64,000 nt of DNA from Burkholderiales bacterium (GTDB taxonomy: Bacteria; Pseudomonadota; Gammaproteobacteria; Burkholderiales; Burkholderiaceae_E): positions 45,633 to 109,632 of the forward strand of contig QEVL01000004.1 of the NCBI GenBank assembly GCA_003577305.1. The letters run 5' to 3'. Each line of letters starts with the position of its first letter. Position 1 is the stretch's first letter. This document shows, piece after piece, positions 26,034 through 34,723 of the stretch. The translations under genes and the position numbers were made by a program. The notes beneath the pieces are model-generated. The model searched no databases. It saw nothing but the letters and a program-made list of their open reading frames with translations, and had not been told where the DNA came from.

Positions 26034-26909
26034 ATGGCGCACGAGCAACGTATCGGCATGATCGGGGTGGGGCTGATGGGCCACGGCATCGCATCCAGCC
26101 TGCTCAGGCATGGCCTGCCGCTCAGCTTCCTCGACCACCCGGGCAACCGGCCGACCGCCGACCTGATCGCTGCAGGTGCACGAGCCGTCGCGAGCGGCGC
26201 GGCGCTGGCCGGTGTATCCGACGTCGTGATTCTCTGCGTCACGGGTTCTCCGGAAGTCGAAGACAGCGTGTTTCGCGACGATGGAGTGCTCGCCGGACTG
26301 CGCCCGGGTTCGGTGGTGATCGACTGTTCGACCGCGATGCCCTCCTCCACGGTTCGCGTCGCCGCCGCGATCGAGGCCGCGGGCGGCAGGTTCATGGACG
26401 CGCCGATGACGCGCACGCCGAAGGAGGCCGCCGAGGGAAAGCTGAACCTGATCGTCGGCAGTGACCCGGCACTGTTCGCCGAATGCCGGCCGCTGCTGGC
26501 GCGCTTCGCGGAGAACATCGTTCATGCCGGGCCGGTCGGCTCCGGGCACGCACTCAAACTGTTGCACAACTTCGTCTCGCTGGGTTTCGCCGCAGTGCTC
26601 GCCGAGGCCACCGCCTGCGCCCGGCGCGCAGGCGTCGACACCGACGTGCTGCTGCAAGTGCTGGCCAAGGGCGGCGGCGGCGGCGTGGTGTTCGAGCGCC
26701 TGCGTCCGTTCATCGAGGTGCGCGACGATTCGGGCTTTCGGTTCACGATCGCCAACGCGCTGAAGGACATGGGCTACTACACCGCGATGGCCGGCGAGCG
26801 CGGTGCCGCGAGCGTCACCGCGGAGGCGGTGCGCGAAACCTACGCACGCGCCGCCCGCAAGCACGGCGGATCGACCGTGCCTGCCCTGATCGACCTGCTG
26901 TCGTCCTGA
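26034..26909 (+). CDS. NAD(P)-dependent 3-hydroxyisobutyrate dehydrogenase-like oxidoreductase
   Basis: A 291-residue beta-hydroxyacid dehydrogenase. Seen: the dinucleotide loop IGMIGVGLMGHGIASSLLRHG (residues 6-26), the substrate loop DCSTAMPSSTVRVAAAIEAAGG followed by MDAPMTRTPKEAAEG, and the catalytic lysine in GSGHALKLLHNFVS. The family oxidises 3-hydroxyisobutyrate, tartronate semialdehyde or related hydroxy acids, and the exact substrate cannot be set. The frame is open to 25926, but the homologous start is the ATG at 26034. Confidence 0.88.
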   Translation: MAHEQRIGMIGVGLMGHGIASSLLRHGLPLSFLDHPGNRPTADLIAAGARAVASGAALAGVSDVVILCVTGSPEVEDSVFRDDGVLAGLRPGSVVIDCSTAMPSSTVRVAAAIEAAGGRFMDAPMTRTPKEAAEGKLNLIVGSDPALFAECRPLLARFAENIVHAGPVGSGHALKLLHNFVSLGFAAVLAEATACARRAGVDTDVLLQVLAKGGGGGVVFERLRPFIEVRDDSGFRFTIANALKDMGYYTAMAGERGAASVTAEAVRETYARAARKHGGSTVPALIDLLSS

Positions 26910-26975
26910 AAACCTGGCGGGAGCGCCGCCGAACCGTGGTGCCGATCGCTGCCCGCGTTTCCCGACGGACGGAGG

Positions 26976-27383
26976 TCAGGCCCTGCGGCGCCCGTCCACG
27001 CTGAAGCCCCCAGGACCAAAACCCACCAGGAACAGCAAGCCCCCGGCGATCGCGATGTTCTTGTCGAACATGATCTTCTGCAGCATCTGCTGGTCGGCCG
27101 GAAGCGTCCAGTAGTTGTGGAAGAAGATCGCGGCGACCAGCGTGAACACGGCCAGCGCGGCCGCCGCAATCCGGGTTCGGTAACCCACCAGCACCGCCAG
27201 CCCACAGACGAGTTCGATCACCATCGCGATTGCGGCGAGCACCATCGGCATCGGCAGCCCTTTCGACGCGATGTAGCCGGCGGTGCCCGAAAGGCTCATG
27301 ATCTTGCCCCAACCTGCGGGGACGAACAGCCAGGCCATCGCGATGCGGCCTGCCAGGGGCGCAGTCTTCTCGAATGCGGTCAT
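26976..27383 (-). CDS. DoxX family membrane protein
   Basis: A 135-residue protein with four membrane helices. Seen: GRIAMAWLFVPAGWGKIMSLSG, the second helix MVLAAIAMVIELVCGLAVLVGY and the C-terminal NIAIAGGLLFLVGFGPG, the standard DoxX pattern. DoxX proteins are quinone-linked or redox-associated membrane subunits of uncertain role. The start ATG at 27383 follows GGAGGC. Divergent from the ZIP gene with 88 bp between. Confidence 0.88.
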   Translation of the reverse strand: MTAFEKTAPLAGRIAMAWLFVPAGWGKIMSLSGTAGYIASKGLPMPMVLAAIAMVIELVCGLAVLVGYRTRIAAAALAVFTLVAAIFFHNYWTLPADQQMLQKIMFDKNIAIAGGLLFLVGFGPGGFSVDGRRRA

Positions 27384-27471
27384 CGGTGCCTCCGTTTCGG
27401 TTGGGCCGGTCAAGGTAGCACGATGAGCCGGACTTGATAATCTCGGCTCCGCCGCACCGACCGATGGCACC

Positions 27472-28275
27472 ATGATCCTGTCTGAGTTCCTGCACGACGC
27501 TTCGCCGCTCTTCCTGGCCCTGCTGGCCAGCCTGTTCGGCGGCACGATCGCTACCACCGTCGGCGCCCTGCCCGCGCTCGTGGTCAACCGGCTCTCGCCG
27601 CGCGCCAGCAACGCGATGCTCGCATTCTCGGCAGGCGTGATGCTCGCGGCGACCGTCTTCTCGCTGCTGCTGCCGGGGCTCGAACTGGCCCAGCCGATGT
27701 TCGGAGGCCGCAAGGCGGGTGCGCTGGCGGTGGTTGCCGCGTTGAGCGCGGGCGGGCTCATGATGGCGGCGGTGCACCGCTTCCTGCCGCACGAGCATTT
27801 CGCGAAGGGGCCGGAAGGCCCGGGTCCGGAGCGCCTGGCGCGCGTCTGGCTGTTCATATTCGCGATTGCGGTACACAACTTCCCCGAGGGGCTCTCGATG
27901 GGCGTGGGCGCGGCCAGCGGCGACGCTGCGATCGGCATCAGCGTCACGCTCGCGATCGCACTGCAGAACCTGCCCGAAGGCCTTGCGGTCGCGATGGCGC
28001 TGGTCGGTCTCGGCTACAGCCGTGCGCACGCGCTGGGCGTGGCCGCGCTCACCGGGGTCGTCGAACTGTTCGGTGGACTGGTAGGTGCCGGACTGCTGGC
28101 CATCTCGCAGGCCATGCTTCCGCTTGCGCTCGCGTTCGCGGCCGGCACGATGCTGTTCGTGATCAGCGACGAAGTGATTCCCGAGACGCATCGGGCGGGT
28201 TTTGGCGACAGCGCCACCGCAGCGCTGTTCGTCGGATTCGGGCTGACCTTCTTCCTGGACGTGGCGATCGGCTGA
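27472..28275 (+). CDS. ZIP family metal transporter
   Basis: A 267-residue membrane protein with eight helices. The metal site is complete: helix IV has HNFPEGLSMGVG and helix V has ALQNLPEGLAVAMALVG, the two HNxPEG-type motifs of GufA-like ZIP transporters, with the His-containing segment RFLPHEHF before them. It imports zinc or related divalent metals. A TGATAAT hexamer about 32 bp upstream may be its -10 box. Confidence 0.92.
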   Translation: MILSEFLHDASPLFLALLASLFGGTIATTVGALPALVVNRLSPRASNAMLAFSAGVMLAATVFSLLLPGLELAQPMFGGRKAGALAVVAALSAGGLMMAAVHRFLPHEHFAKGPEGPGPERLARVWLFIFAIAVHNFPEGLSMGVGAASGDAAIGISVTLAIALQNLPEGLAVAMALVGLGYSRAHALGVAALTGVVELFGGLVGAGLLAISQAMLPLALAFAAGTMLFVISDEVIPETHRAGFGDSATAALFVGFGLTFFLDVAIG

Positions 28276-28309
28276 ACTGCGGCGTGCGCGTCGCGCTCCG
28301 GGACGGCGC

Positions 28310-29107
28310 TCAGTCGCGCATGCCCGGCAGTCTCGGGGCGCTGCCGGATTCAGCGCGACGCTTCTCCTCCTCGATCATCTCCACGGTGCGCGGCCGCTCC
28401 AGCGTGCCGTAGCGGCGTGCGTAATCGGCGGCGCGCCCGCGCACCCACTCGGCAAGCTCCGTCTGCCCCTGGCGCTGCAGGTAGGCCGCCGCGTCCATGC
28501 CGGCCTCGTTGCGTGCAGTCGGGTCGGCGCCGGCCGTCACCAGCAGGCGCACCACCTCGGGATGTCCATGTCGCGCAGCCATCATCAACGGCGTCGTGCG
28601 ATTCGGCGACTGCGCGTCGATGTAGGCGTTCTCGTCGAGCAGGTAACGCGCCAGCTCGGCGTGCCCGTTCGTGGCTGCATAGTGAAGGGGCGTCCAGCCG
28701 GCCCGGTTCACCTCGGCGCCCCTTTGCACCAGCAGCCTGGCCACGTCGAGCTGCCCGTGAAACGCCGCGAACATCAGCGCGGTTTCGCCGTGCCGGTTCG
28801 GTGCATCGACCAGCGTGCCGGACAGCCTGGCCAGCAGACGCACCGTTTTCCACGACCTGTCGCGCGCGGCCACGACGATCGCCGGGCCCAGTTCGGGGTG
28901 CACCACGTTCGTGTCGACACCGCGCAGCAGCAGCGTCTGCACCCGGTCGACCTCGTCGCGCTGCAACGCGTCCCAGAACGCGCTCGAGGCGCTCGCACCC
29001 GGTTGCGGTGCTCCCATCGCAGCCCGGGTCAACAGCCCGAGCCCCAGGGCCAGCATCGCGACGCCCTTCGACAGGCCGCGCCTGAACTTCAAGTTACATA
29101 TCATCAA
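28310..29107 (-). CDS. secreted ankyrin-repeat protein
   Basis: A 265-residue protein with a signal peptide (hydrophobic run MLALGLGLLTRAAMGA, residues 18-33) and four clear ankyrin repeats at about 95-225, for example GWTPLHYAATNGHAELARYLL and TTPLMMAARHGHPEVVRLLV. The C terminus is charged (EMIEEEKRRAESGS). Ankyrin repeats mediate protein binding; the partner is unknown. The start overlaps the end of tatD by 14 bp, suggesting coupled translation; an internal ATG at 29056 would give a better-placed signal peptide. Confidence 0.85.
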   Translation of the reverse strand: MMICNLKFRRGLSKGVAMLALGLGLLTRAAMGAPQPGASASSAFWDALQRDEVDRVQTLLLRGVDTNVVHPELGPAIVVAARDRSWKTVRLLARLSGTLVDAPNRHGETALMFAAFHGQLDVARLLVQRGAEVNRAGWTPLHYAATNGHAELARYLLDENAYIDAQSPNRTTPLMMAARHGHPEVVRLLVTAGADPTARNEAGMDAAAYLQRQGQTELAEWVRGRAADYARRYGTLERPRTVEMIEEEKRRAESGSAPRLPGMRD

Positions 29108-29876
29108 TATGTCGTGCGTGCTTGAAAAGATTGAAAAAATTCTCTGTGGTCGTCTGTGCTACCCGGTCGATCGATTGCTGCCTCAGTTCGGCCAGGCTGG
29201 CGGCGACGAAGCGCACGAAAGCGGGTTCGTTGATCTTTCCCCGGTGCGGCACCGGTGCCAGGAACGGGGCGTCGGTCTCCACCAGCAGCCGATCGTCGGG
29301 GACGCGTGCGGCAACCTCGCGCAGCGGGGCGGCGTTCCTGAAAGTGACGATGCCGGAGAACGAGAGGTAGAAGCCGAGATCGAGCGCGGCCCGGGCAGTC
29401 TCCCAGTCTTCGGTGAAGCAGTGCATCACGCCCCCGGCCGCCTCGGCGCCCTCTTCGCGCATCAGTCGCAGGGTGTCGGCCGACGCGGCACGGGTGTGAA
29501 TGATCAGCGGCTTGCCGGCCTGCCGCGCGGCGCGGATGTGCACCCGGAAGCGTTCGCGCTGCCATTCGGTATCGCCCGTCGTGCGGTAATAGTCGAGTCC
29601 GGTCTCGCCGATTGCGACTACCCTGGGGTGCGCCGCCAATCGCACCAGGGTGGCGACGTCGGGCTCGGGTGTCTCCCGTTGGTCGGGGTGCACCCCCACC
29701 GAGGCGCTCAGGCGCTCGTCGCGCAGGGCCAGTTCGAGCACGCGATCGAATCCGTCGAGCGCGACGCAGACGCACAACGCATGCCCGACCTCGTGCGCCG
29801 ACATTGCGGCGAGCACTTCGTCGAAGCGGCCCGCGAGTTCGGGAAAATCGAGATGACAGTGGGAATCGACGAGCAT
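29094..29876 (-). CDS. tatD: TatD family metal-dependent DNase
   Basis: A 260-residue TIM-barrel hydrolase. All metal ligands are visible: DSHCHLD near residue 4, GETGLDYYR near residue 91, IIHTRAA near residue 125, MHCFTEDW near residue 151 and ETDAPFLAPVPHRGK near residue 201. TatD proteins are 3'-5' exonucleases or D-aminoacyl-tRNA deacylase-like enzymes. It lies downstream of tmk, holB and pilZ on the - strand, the same order seen around tatD (ycfH) in many proteobacteria. Confidence 0.94.
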   Translation of the reverse strand: MLVDSHCHLDFPELAGRFDEVLAAMSAHEVGHALCVCVALDGFDRVLELALRDERLSASVGVHPDQRETPEPDVATLVRLAAHPRVVAIGETGLDYYRTTGDTEWQRERFRVHIRAARQAGKPLIIHTRAASADTLRLMREEGAEAAGGVMHCFTEDWETARAALDLGFYLSFSGIVTFRNAAPLREVAARVPDDRLLVETDAPFLAPVPHRGKINEPAFVRFVAASLAELRQQSIDRVAQTTTENFFNLFKHARHIDDM

Positions 29877-29999
29877 TGCCGCATTGCTCCGGGAGCACCC
29901 GGTAGTGTATCGGCAGTCGTTCGCGGGCCCCCGGAGTACGCTGGGCCTGGCGCTCGCCCGCAGAGTCGCTTCGCGGGCGATCCGCAGGCAGTACGCGGG

Positions 30000-30494
30000 T
30001 CAGATCGTGTGCGTCGGCCGGTTCGCCTTCAGCACGCCGCCCAGCAGGGTCTCGATCCGCGCGCGGGCCTGCGCGCCGGAATCATCCCTGGCGAATTGCA
30101 CACCCAGGCCTTGCTGCCTTCCCGGGGTGCCTGCCGGGGTGATCCAGACCACCTTGCCGGTCACCGACAGCTTGTTCGGATCGTCCATCAGCGACAGGAT
30201 CAGGTACAACTCGTCGCCCAGATTGACCGTGCGGGTGGTCGGCACGAAGAGCCCGCCCCCGTCGACGTACGGCATATAGGCGGCATACAGTGCCGCCTTC
30301 TCGCGGATCGCCAGTTGCACGACTCCCGGGCGGGCGCTGGCGCGCGCGGGTGCGCCCGTCGCCTCACCAGCGCTTGCTGCCGCCCCGGATGCGTCGGGCG
30401 TGCCGATCCCCGGCACTGTCGTGGGCTCGAATGCGGTGCCGAGCCCGGTTCCGGTGACCGGTTCGGCCAGCGTCTGGTTCGAAGTCGGATCCAT
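30000..30494 (-). CDS. PilZ domain protein
   Basis: A 164-residue protein: a 55-residue Ala/Thr/Gly-rich N-terminal tail, then a PilZ-type beta barrel (RPGVVQLAIREKAALYAAYMPY, GGGLFVPTTR, LSVTGKVVWITPAG, GLGVQF). The arrangement between holB and tatD is that of PilZ of type IV pilus biogenesis. The c-di-GMP-binding RxxxR and DxSxxG motifs are missing, as in that PilZ subgroup, so it is probably a protein-interaction PilZ rather than a second-messenger receptor. The N-terminal tail is longer than usual. Confidence 0.85.
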   Translation of the reverse strand: MDPTSNQTLAEPVTGTGLGTAFEPTTVPGIGTPDASGAAASAGEATGAPARASARPGVVQLAIREKAALYAAYMPYVDGGGLFVPTTRTVNLGDELYLILSLMDDPNKLSVTGKVVWITPAGTPGRQQGLGVQFARDDSGAQARARIETLLGGVLKANRPTHTI

Positions 30495-30544
30495 CGGTCA
30501 TCTCTTCCCTGCATACCGGCTCCGGCTGGCGGCACCGGCGCCCC

Positions 30545-31606
30545 TCACGACGCCCGGGCCACGAGGGCCGCACGAACGTCCAGCAACGCATCCTCGATCA
30601 TGAGCCTCGGATTCAGCGGGTGATCGACCGCCCGGGCCGCCCGGTCGAGACGGACGGCGAGACGGTCGAGCGCCACCAGTCCGGACCGCCGCGCCAGTGC
30701 CCCGAGCCGCTCCGCCCGATCGGGAAAATAACGCGGTGGCGCGCCCACGCACACCCTTTGCAGATCGACGACCCAGGCCTGCAGCGTCGCCACCCAGATC
30801 GCGGCGGCCACGTCGGCCAGCGCATCGGCGGCCTGCAAGACGCCAGTCTCTGGAAGGCCGGCCACGGTCTCCACGACGAGCCGATGGATGGCGGCCTGGG
30901 CAGGATCGGCGAGTCGGCGCGCGCGCAGCGGCGCGCCGCCGGCCGCGGCGAGCCAGGCCCGTGCCTGCGCCGCATCGACGCCGGCGTCGGCCGCGAGCCA
31001 GGCTGCCGCCTCGTCGGCGGCCGGCAGCGGCAGGGGCAGCGCGCGGCAGCGCGAACGGACGGTGGCCGGCAGGACGTCGGGGCGATCGGTGACCAGCAGG
31101 AAGCGCATCGCGCCACCGGGCTCCTCCAGCGTCTTGAGCAGCGCATTGGCGGCAGCCGCGTTCAGTGCATCGGCAGGGTCGATCAGCACGATCCGGATCG
31201 CACCCCGATGGCCGCCCACCTCGGTGAAGCGCTCCAGTGCCCGCACCTGGTCTATGCGGATGTCGCGCGACGGCTTGCTGCCGCTGCGCGTACCGCTCTT
31301 GCCGCCCGACTTGCTCGCCCGCTCCTCGCCCGCGCTTGCCTCTCCGTCGCCGCCCTCCTCGGCCGCCGCCGGCGCGAGCCGGCGAAAATCGGGATGATTG
31401 CCCTGCGCGAACCATCCGCAGGCGCTGCAGCGCCCGCAGGCGGCGCCATCGGGAAGCGGCGATTCGCACAGCAGCGATTGCGCCAGTTTCTCGGCGAACG
31501 CGGATTTTCCGATGCCGGTCGGCCCGTGGATCAGCAGCGCGTGGTGCAGCGTGGCGCGCTGCGCCAGCACTTCCCGCCAGGCCGGTTCCAGCCACTGATA
31601 AATCAT
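30545..31606 (-). CDS. holB: DNA polymerase III subunit delta'
   Basis: A 353-residue clamp-loader subunit. Seen: MIYQWLEPAWREVL at the start, Walker A-like HGPTGIGKSAFAEKLAQ, the zinc module CGRCSACGWFAQGNHPDF, and the AAA+ segments IRIVLIDPADALNAAAANALLKTLEEP and SRCRALPLPLP. A 40-residue Ser/Gly/Lys-rich insert after the zinc module is unusual. Its start overlaps the tmk stop (ATGA), so the two are translationally coupled. Confidence 0.93.
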   Translation of the reverse strand: MIYQWLEPAWREVLAQRATLHHALLIHGPTGIGKSAFAEKLAQSLLCESPLPDGAACGRCSACGWFAQGNHPDFRRLAPAAAEEGGDGEASAGEERASKSGGKSGTRSGSKPSRDIRIDQVRALERFTEVGGHRGAIRIVLIDPADALNAAAANALLKTLEEPGGAMRFLLVTDRPDVLPATVRSRCRALPLPLPAADEAAAWLAADAGVDAAQARAWLAAAGGAPLRARRLADPAQAAIHRLVVETVAGLPETGVLQAADALADVAAAIWVATLQAWVVDLQRVCVGAPPRYFPDRAERLGALARRSGLVALDRLAVRLDRAARAVDHPLNPRLMIEDALLDVRAALVARAS

Positions 31607-32220
31607 GTTTTCCAAAGCTCTGCGATATCTTCTTCGAGTATCACTCGAAGTTCCGGGACGGCACGTTCGCCCTCCAGCACGACGAAGCGTGCGGGGTTGG
31701 CCTGCGCTCGATCGAGATAGCCGCGCCGCACCCGCTCGAAAAAGGCCACCTCTTCGCACTCGAAACGATCAGGGGTTCGCACCGAGGCGCGGCGCTGTGC
31801 GGCCAGTTCCGGCGCGAGGTCGAACAGGTAGCTGCGATCGGGTTGCAGTCCGTCGTGCACCCACTCTTCGAGCCAGGCGATCCGCTCGGCCGGCGCGCCG
31901 CGTCCGCTGCCCTGGTAGGCCCAGGTGGAATCGGTGAAGCGGTCGCAGACGACCCAGCGCCCTGCAGCCAGTGCCGGGCGGATCACCCGCTCGAGGTGAT
32001 CGCTGCGCGCGGCGAACATCAGCAGCAGTTCCGCCCGCATGCCCATCTTGCGGCGCAGCAACAATTCGCGCAGCGTCTCGGCGAGCTCCGAACCGCCGGG
32101 TTCGCGCGTCTGCACCACTTCGAGGCCTCGTGCGCGCAAGCGTTCGACGTACCAGTCGACGTGGGTGCTCTTGCCTGCCCCGTCGATGCCCTCGAAGGTG
32201 ACGAAGCGACCGGTAGTCAT
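31603..32220 (-). CDS. tmk: thymidylate kinase
   Basis: A 205-residue kinase converting dTMP to dTDP. Seen: P-loop FEGIDGAGKSTHVDW (residues 9-23), the DR[Y/F]-type motif VVCDRFTDSTWAYQG and TREPGGSELAETLRELL. The LID region LAAQRRASVRTPDRFE is present. Overlaps mltG upstream and holB downstream by ATGA junctions, the usual mltG-tmk-holB order. Confidence 0.96.
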   Translation of the reverse strand: MTTGRFVTFEGIDGAGKSTHVDWYVERLRARGLEVVQTREPGGSELAETLRELLLRRKMGMRAELLLMFAARSDHLERVIRPALAAGRWVVCDRFTDSTWAYQGSGRGAPAERIAWLEEWVHDGLQPDRSYLFDLAPELAAQRRASVRTPDRFECEEVAFFERVRRGYLDRAQANPARFVVLEGERAVPELRVILEEDIAELWKT

Positions 32221-33230
32221 CGACCGTTGCGCTGGTAGCGTGCGACCGCGCGGTTGTGGCTGGACAGGTCGTCGGAGAATTCGCTGGTGCCGTCGCCACG
32301 CGCGACGAAGTACAGTGCGTTCGTGTCCGCCGGCGCGAGCGCCGCCTCGAGCGAGGCCCTGCCCGGCAGCGCGATCGGCGTCGGCGGCAGGCCGGCGCGG
32401 GTGTAGGTGTTGTAGACGCTGTCGGCCTGCAGGTCGCGCTTGCGCAGGTTGCCGTCGAAGCGTTCGCCCATTCCGTAGATCGTCGTGGGGTCACTTTGAA
32501 GCAGCATTCCGCGGCGCAAGCGGTTGACGAACACCGCCGCCACCTTGGCCCGATCGGCCGCACGCCCGGTCTCCTTTTCCACGATCGAGGCCATCACGAG
32601 CGCCTCGTACGGCGTGGCGTACGGCAGCGACGGATCGCGCGCTTCCCACGCCGCGCGCAGCGCCTGCTGCTGCCGGCGATAGGCCTGCCGGTAGATTTCC
32701 ACGTCGCTCGTCCCGGGCGAGAAAGTGTAAGTGTCGGGGAAGAACAGCCCTTCTGCGCGCGACTCCTGCGCACCGATCAGCCCGAGCAGGGCGGGCTCGG
32801 CGAGTTCCCGGGTGTCGTGGACGAGGTCGGGGTGCGCGTCGACTGCCTCGCGCATCTGCCGGAAGGTCCAGCCTTCGATGAAGCGGATATCGGTGAGCAG
32901 CACGTCGCCACGCACCAGCTTTCCGAGCAGTTCGTCCACCGTGAGCGGCGCGGCGAAGCCGTAGGTGCCGGCCTTCAGCCGCCCGTCGTAGCGGCGCAGC
33001 TTGTACCAGAGCCACAGCCGCATCGGCGAGATGTCGACGCCCTGGGCGCGCAGGTCGGCCGCCACGGTGCGCACGCTGGCGCCCCTGGGCACCGTGAAGC
33101 GCACGGGCGAAGCGGCGAACGTGAGCGGCTGGACCGTGAAGGCATACCAGCCCCAGGCGCCCGCTCCCGCGGCCAGCATCAGCGCCAGGATCAGCAGGCG
33201 TGCGAATCGGCCTTTCGGCACAGCGGTCAT
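32217..33230 (-). CDS. mltG: endolytic murein transglycosylase
   Basis: A 337-residue inner-membrane enzyme that cleaves nascent glycan strands and so ends peptidoglycan chains. Seen: one N-terminal membrane anchor (residues 9-30), then the YceG/MltG fold with the catalytic Glu in VMASIVEKETGRAADRAKVA and the VNRLRRGMLLQSDPTTIYGMG signature. The frame is open to 33305; the ATG at 33230 places the anchor at the N terminus. Divergent from ygfZ with overlapping -10 boxes between. Confidence 0.94.
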   Translation of the reverse strand: MTAVPKGRFARLLILALMLAAGAGAWGWYAFTVQPLTFAASPVRFTVPRGASVRTVAADLRAQGVDISPMRLWLWYKLRRYDGRLKAGTYGFAAPLTVDELLGKLVRGDVLLTDIRFIEGWTFRQMREAVDAHPDLVHDTRELAEPALLGLIGAQESRAEGLFFPDTYTFSPGTSDVEIYRQAYRRQQQALRAAWEARDPSLPYATPYEALVMASIVEKETGRAADRAKVAAVFVNRLRRGMLLQSDPTTIYGMGERFDGNLRKRDLQADSVYNTYTRAGLPPTPIALPGRASLEAALAPADTNALYFVARGDGTSEFSDDLSSHNRAVARYQRNGR

Positions 33231-33254
33231 GACCTCGGTGACGGGAGGGGTGCC

Positions 33255-33260
33255 TATAAT
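33255..33260 (+). promoter_or_regulatory. -10 box in the mltG/ygfZ divergent region
   Basis: A perfect TATAAT lies 25 bp before the ygfZ ATG. The complementary strand carries TATTAT overlapping it and in position for mltG, so the two genes may have back-to-back promoters that cannot both be occupied at once. No -35 box stands out. Confidence 0.5.
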
Positions 33261-33285
33261 AATCCCGACCCTTCCCGGATCCGTC

Positions 33286-34401
33286 ATGCTCGCCGCTTCG
33301 CCCACTCTTGCCGACGACGGCGCCGCCCGCGCTGCCGTCGAAACCGCCGGCGCCCGCTTCGAGATCGACCCCTATGGTCCGCAGGCGGTGCGCGACGAGG
33401 CTGCCCCGCCTTTCGAGCGGCTGCTTTCGGGCGCGGTCGCGCTGCTGCCCGATCACGGCCTGCTCTCGCTCGTCGGAGACGACCGGGTGCGCTTCCTGCA
33501 CTCGATGACCACCAATGACATCGAGCGCCAGCCGCCCTCGCAGGCCCGTTGGCACGGCCTGTGCACGCCCAAGGGCCGCCTGCTCGGCACGATGCTCGCC
33601 TGGCGCGACGCCACCGCCATCTGGCTGCTGTTGCCGCGGCCGCAGGCCGAGCCGATCCGCAGGCGGCTGTCGATGTACGTGCTGCGTGCAAAAGTGAAAG
33701 TCGAAGACCGCTCCGACGCGACCGCGGTGCTCGGCCTGTGCGGCGACCCCGCTGGCGAGACCCTGGCAGCGCTCGGCCTGCCGGTGCCCGCAGCGTACGA
33801 AGTCGCGGCCGCGCCGCTCCAGGCCGATGCGCAGGCGTCGGCCACGGTGATCGGGCTCGCACCGATCACCGATGGCCAGGCCAACCACGTCGCGCCGCTG
33901 CGACGCTGGTTACTGGTGGTGCCGGCCGATTCGCTGCCGGCACTCTGGCTGCGCCTGTCCGGTGCACTGCAACCGGTGGGCAGTGCCGTCTGGCGCTGGA
34001 CCGACGTGCGCAGCGGAGTGGCACGCATCGTGCCGGCCACCGTCGAACGCTTCGTTCCGCAGATGATCAACTTCGATGCGATCGGCGGCGTGAGCTTCGA
34101 CAAGGGCTGCTATCCCGGCCAGGAAATCGTCGCGCGCAGCCACTACCTGGGCAAGGTCAAGCGGCGCGTCTGCCTGGCCCGTCTCGACGGCGCCGAGCCG
34201 CCGCCGGGCACCGAGGTTTTCGCCGATGCAGCCGAGCCGGTCGGCGTGGTCGTGCTCGCGGCCCCTGCTCCCGGCGGCGGCACCGACGTGCTGTTCGAGA
34301 CGCAGGCCGCAGCGGTCGCCCGAGAAGGCGCGCTGCTGCGCGTGGGCGATCGGCCATTGCGCATCGAACCGCTGCCCTACGCGCTTGCGGCAGACAACTG
34401 A
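33286..34401 (+). CDS. ygfZ: folate-binding protein YgfZ
   Basis: A 371-residue tetrahydrofolate-dependent protein that supports Fe-S cluster enzymes such as MiaB. Seen: the family signature SFDKGCYPGQEIVARSHYLGKVKRR near residue 272-295 (K-G-C-Y-x-G-Q-E with its Cys), and the GcvT-like fold, including LLPDHGLLSLVGDDRVRFLH. The start ATG at 33286 fits the family N terminus; the open frame upstream is antisense to mltG. First of three + strand genes. Confidence 0.93.
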   Translation: MLAASPTLADDGAARAAVETAGARFEIDPYGPQAVRDEAAPPFERLLSGAVALLPDHGLLSLVGDDRVRFLHSMTTNDIERQPPSQARWHGLCTPKGRLLGTMLAWRDATAIWLLLPRPQAEPIRRRLSMYVLRAKVKVEDRSDATAVLGLCGDPAGETLAALGLPVPAAYEVAAAPLQADAQASATVIGLAPITDGQANHVAPLRRWLLVVPADSLPALWLRLSGALQPVGSAVWRWTDVRSGVARIVPATVERFVPQMINFDAIGGVSFDKGCYPGQEIVARSHYLGKVKRRVCLARLDGAEPPPGTEVFADAAEPVGVVVLAAPAPGGGTDVLFETQAAAVAREGALLRVGDRPLRIEPLPYALAADN

Positions 34402-34413
34402 AGGGGGTCGATC

Positions 34414-34704
34414 GTGAGCCGCGTCGTGATGGTCTGGTTCCGCGCCGCCCGTGCCGACGACGACGACTGCCGGGAGCGACTGGCCGAGCTGGGCCGCCGC
34501 CTGGCCAGCGCACACCACGTCGAGGCACGTGCCGGATGGCGCGACGAAGCCGGCTACCGCACCTGGCTGGAGACCTACGAACCGCTGGCTGCGACCCGCT
34601 GCGACGACTTCGTCGCGGCGCTGCAGGCCGAGGCGAGCGCGCTCGGCCTCGATGCGCTGGCGCTCAACGGCCGCCACGTCGAAGCGTTCGACTGGATCGA
34701 TTGA
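34414..34704 (+). CDS. DUF4936 family protein
   Basis: A 96-residue protein common next to ygfZ in betaproteobacteria. It has no catalytic motif; the C-terminal LNGRHVEAFDWID and the central GYRTWLETYEPL are recognisable. The predicted fold is a small alpha/beta dimer like antibiotic-biosynthesis monooxygenases, but function is unknown. GTG start at 34414 preceded by GAAGGGGG. Confidence 0.82.
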   Translation: MSRVVMVWFRAARADDDDCRERLAELGRRLASAHHVEARAGWRDEAGYRTWLETYEPLAATRCDDFVAALQAEASALGLDALALNGRHVEAFDWID

Positions 34705-34723
34705 GCAGCCGGCTCTGCCCGCG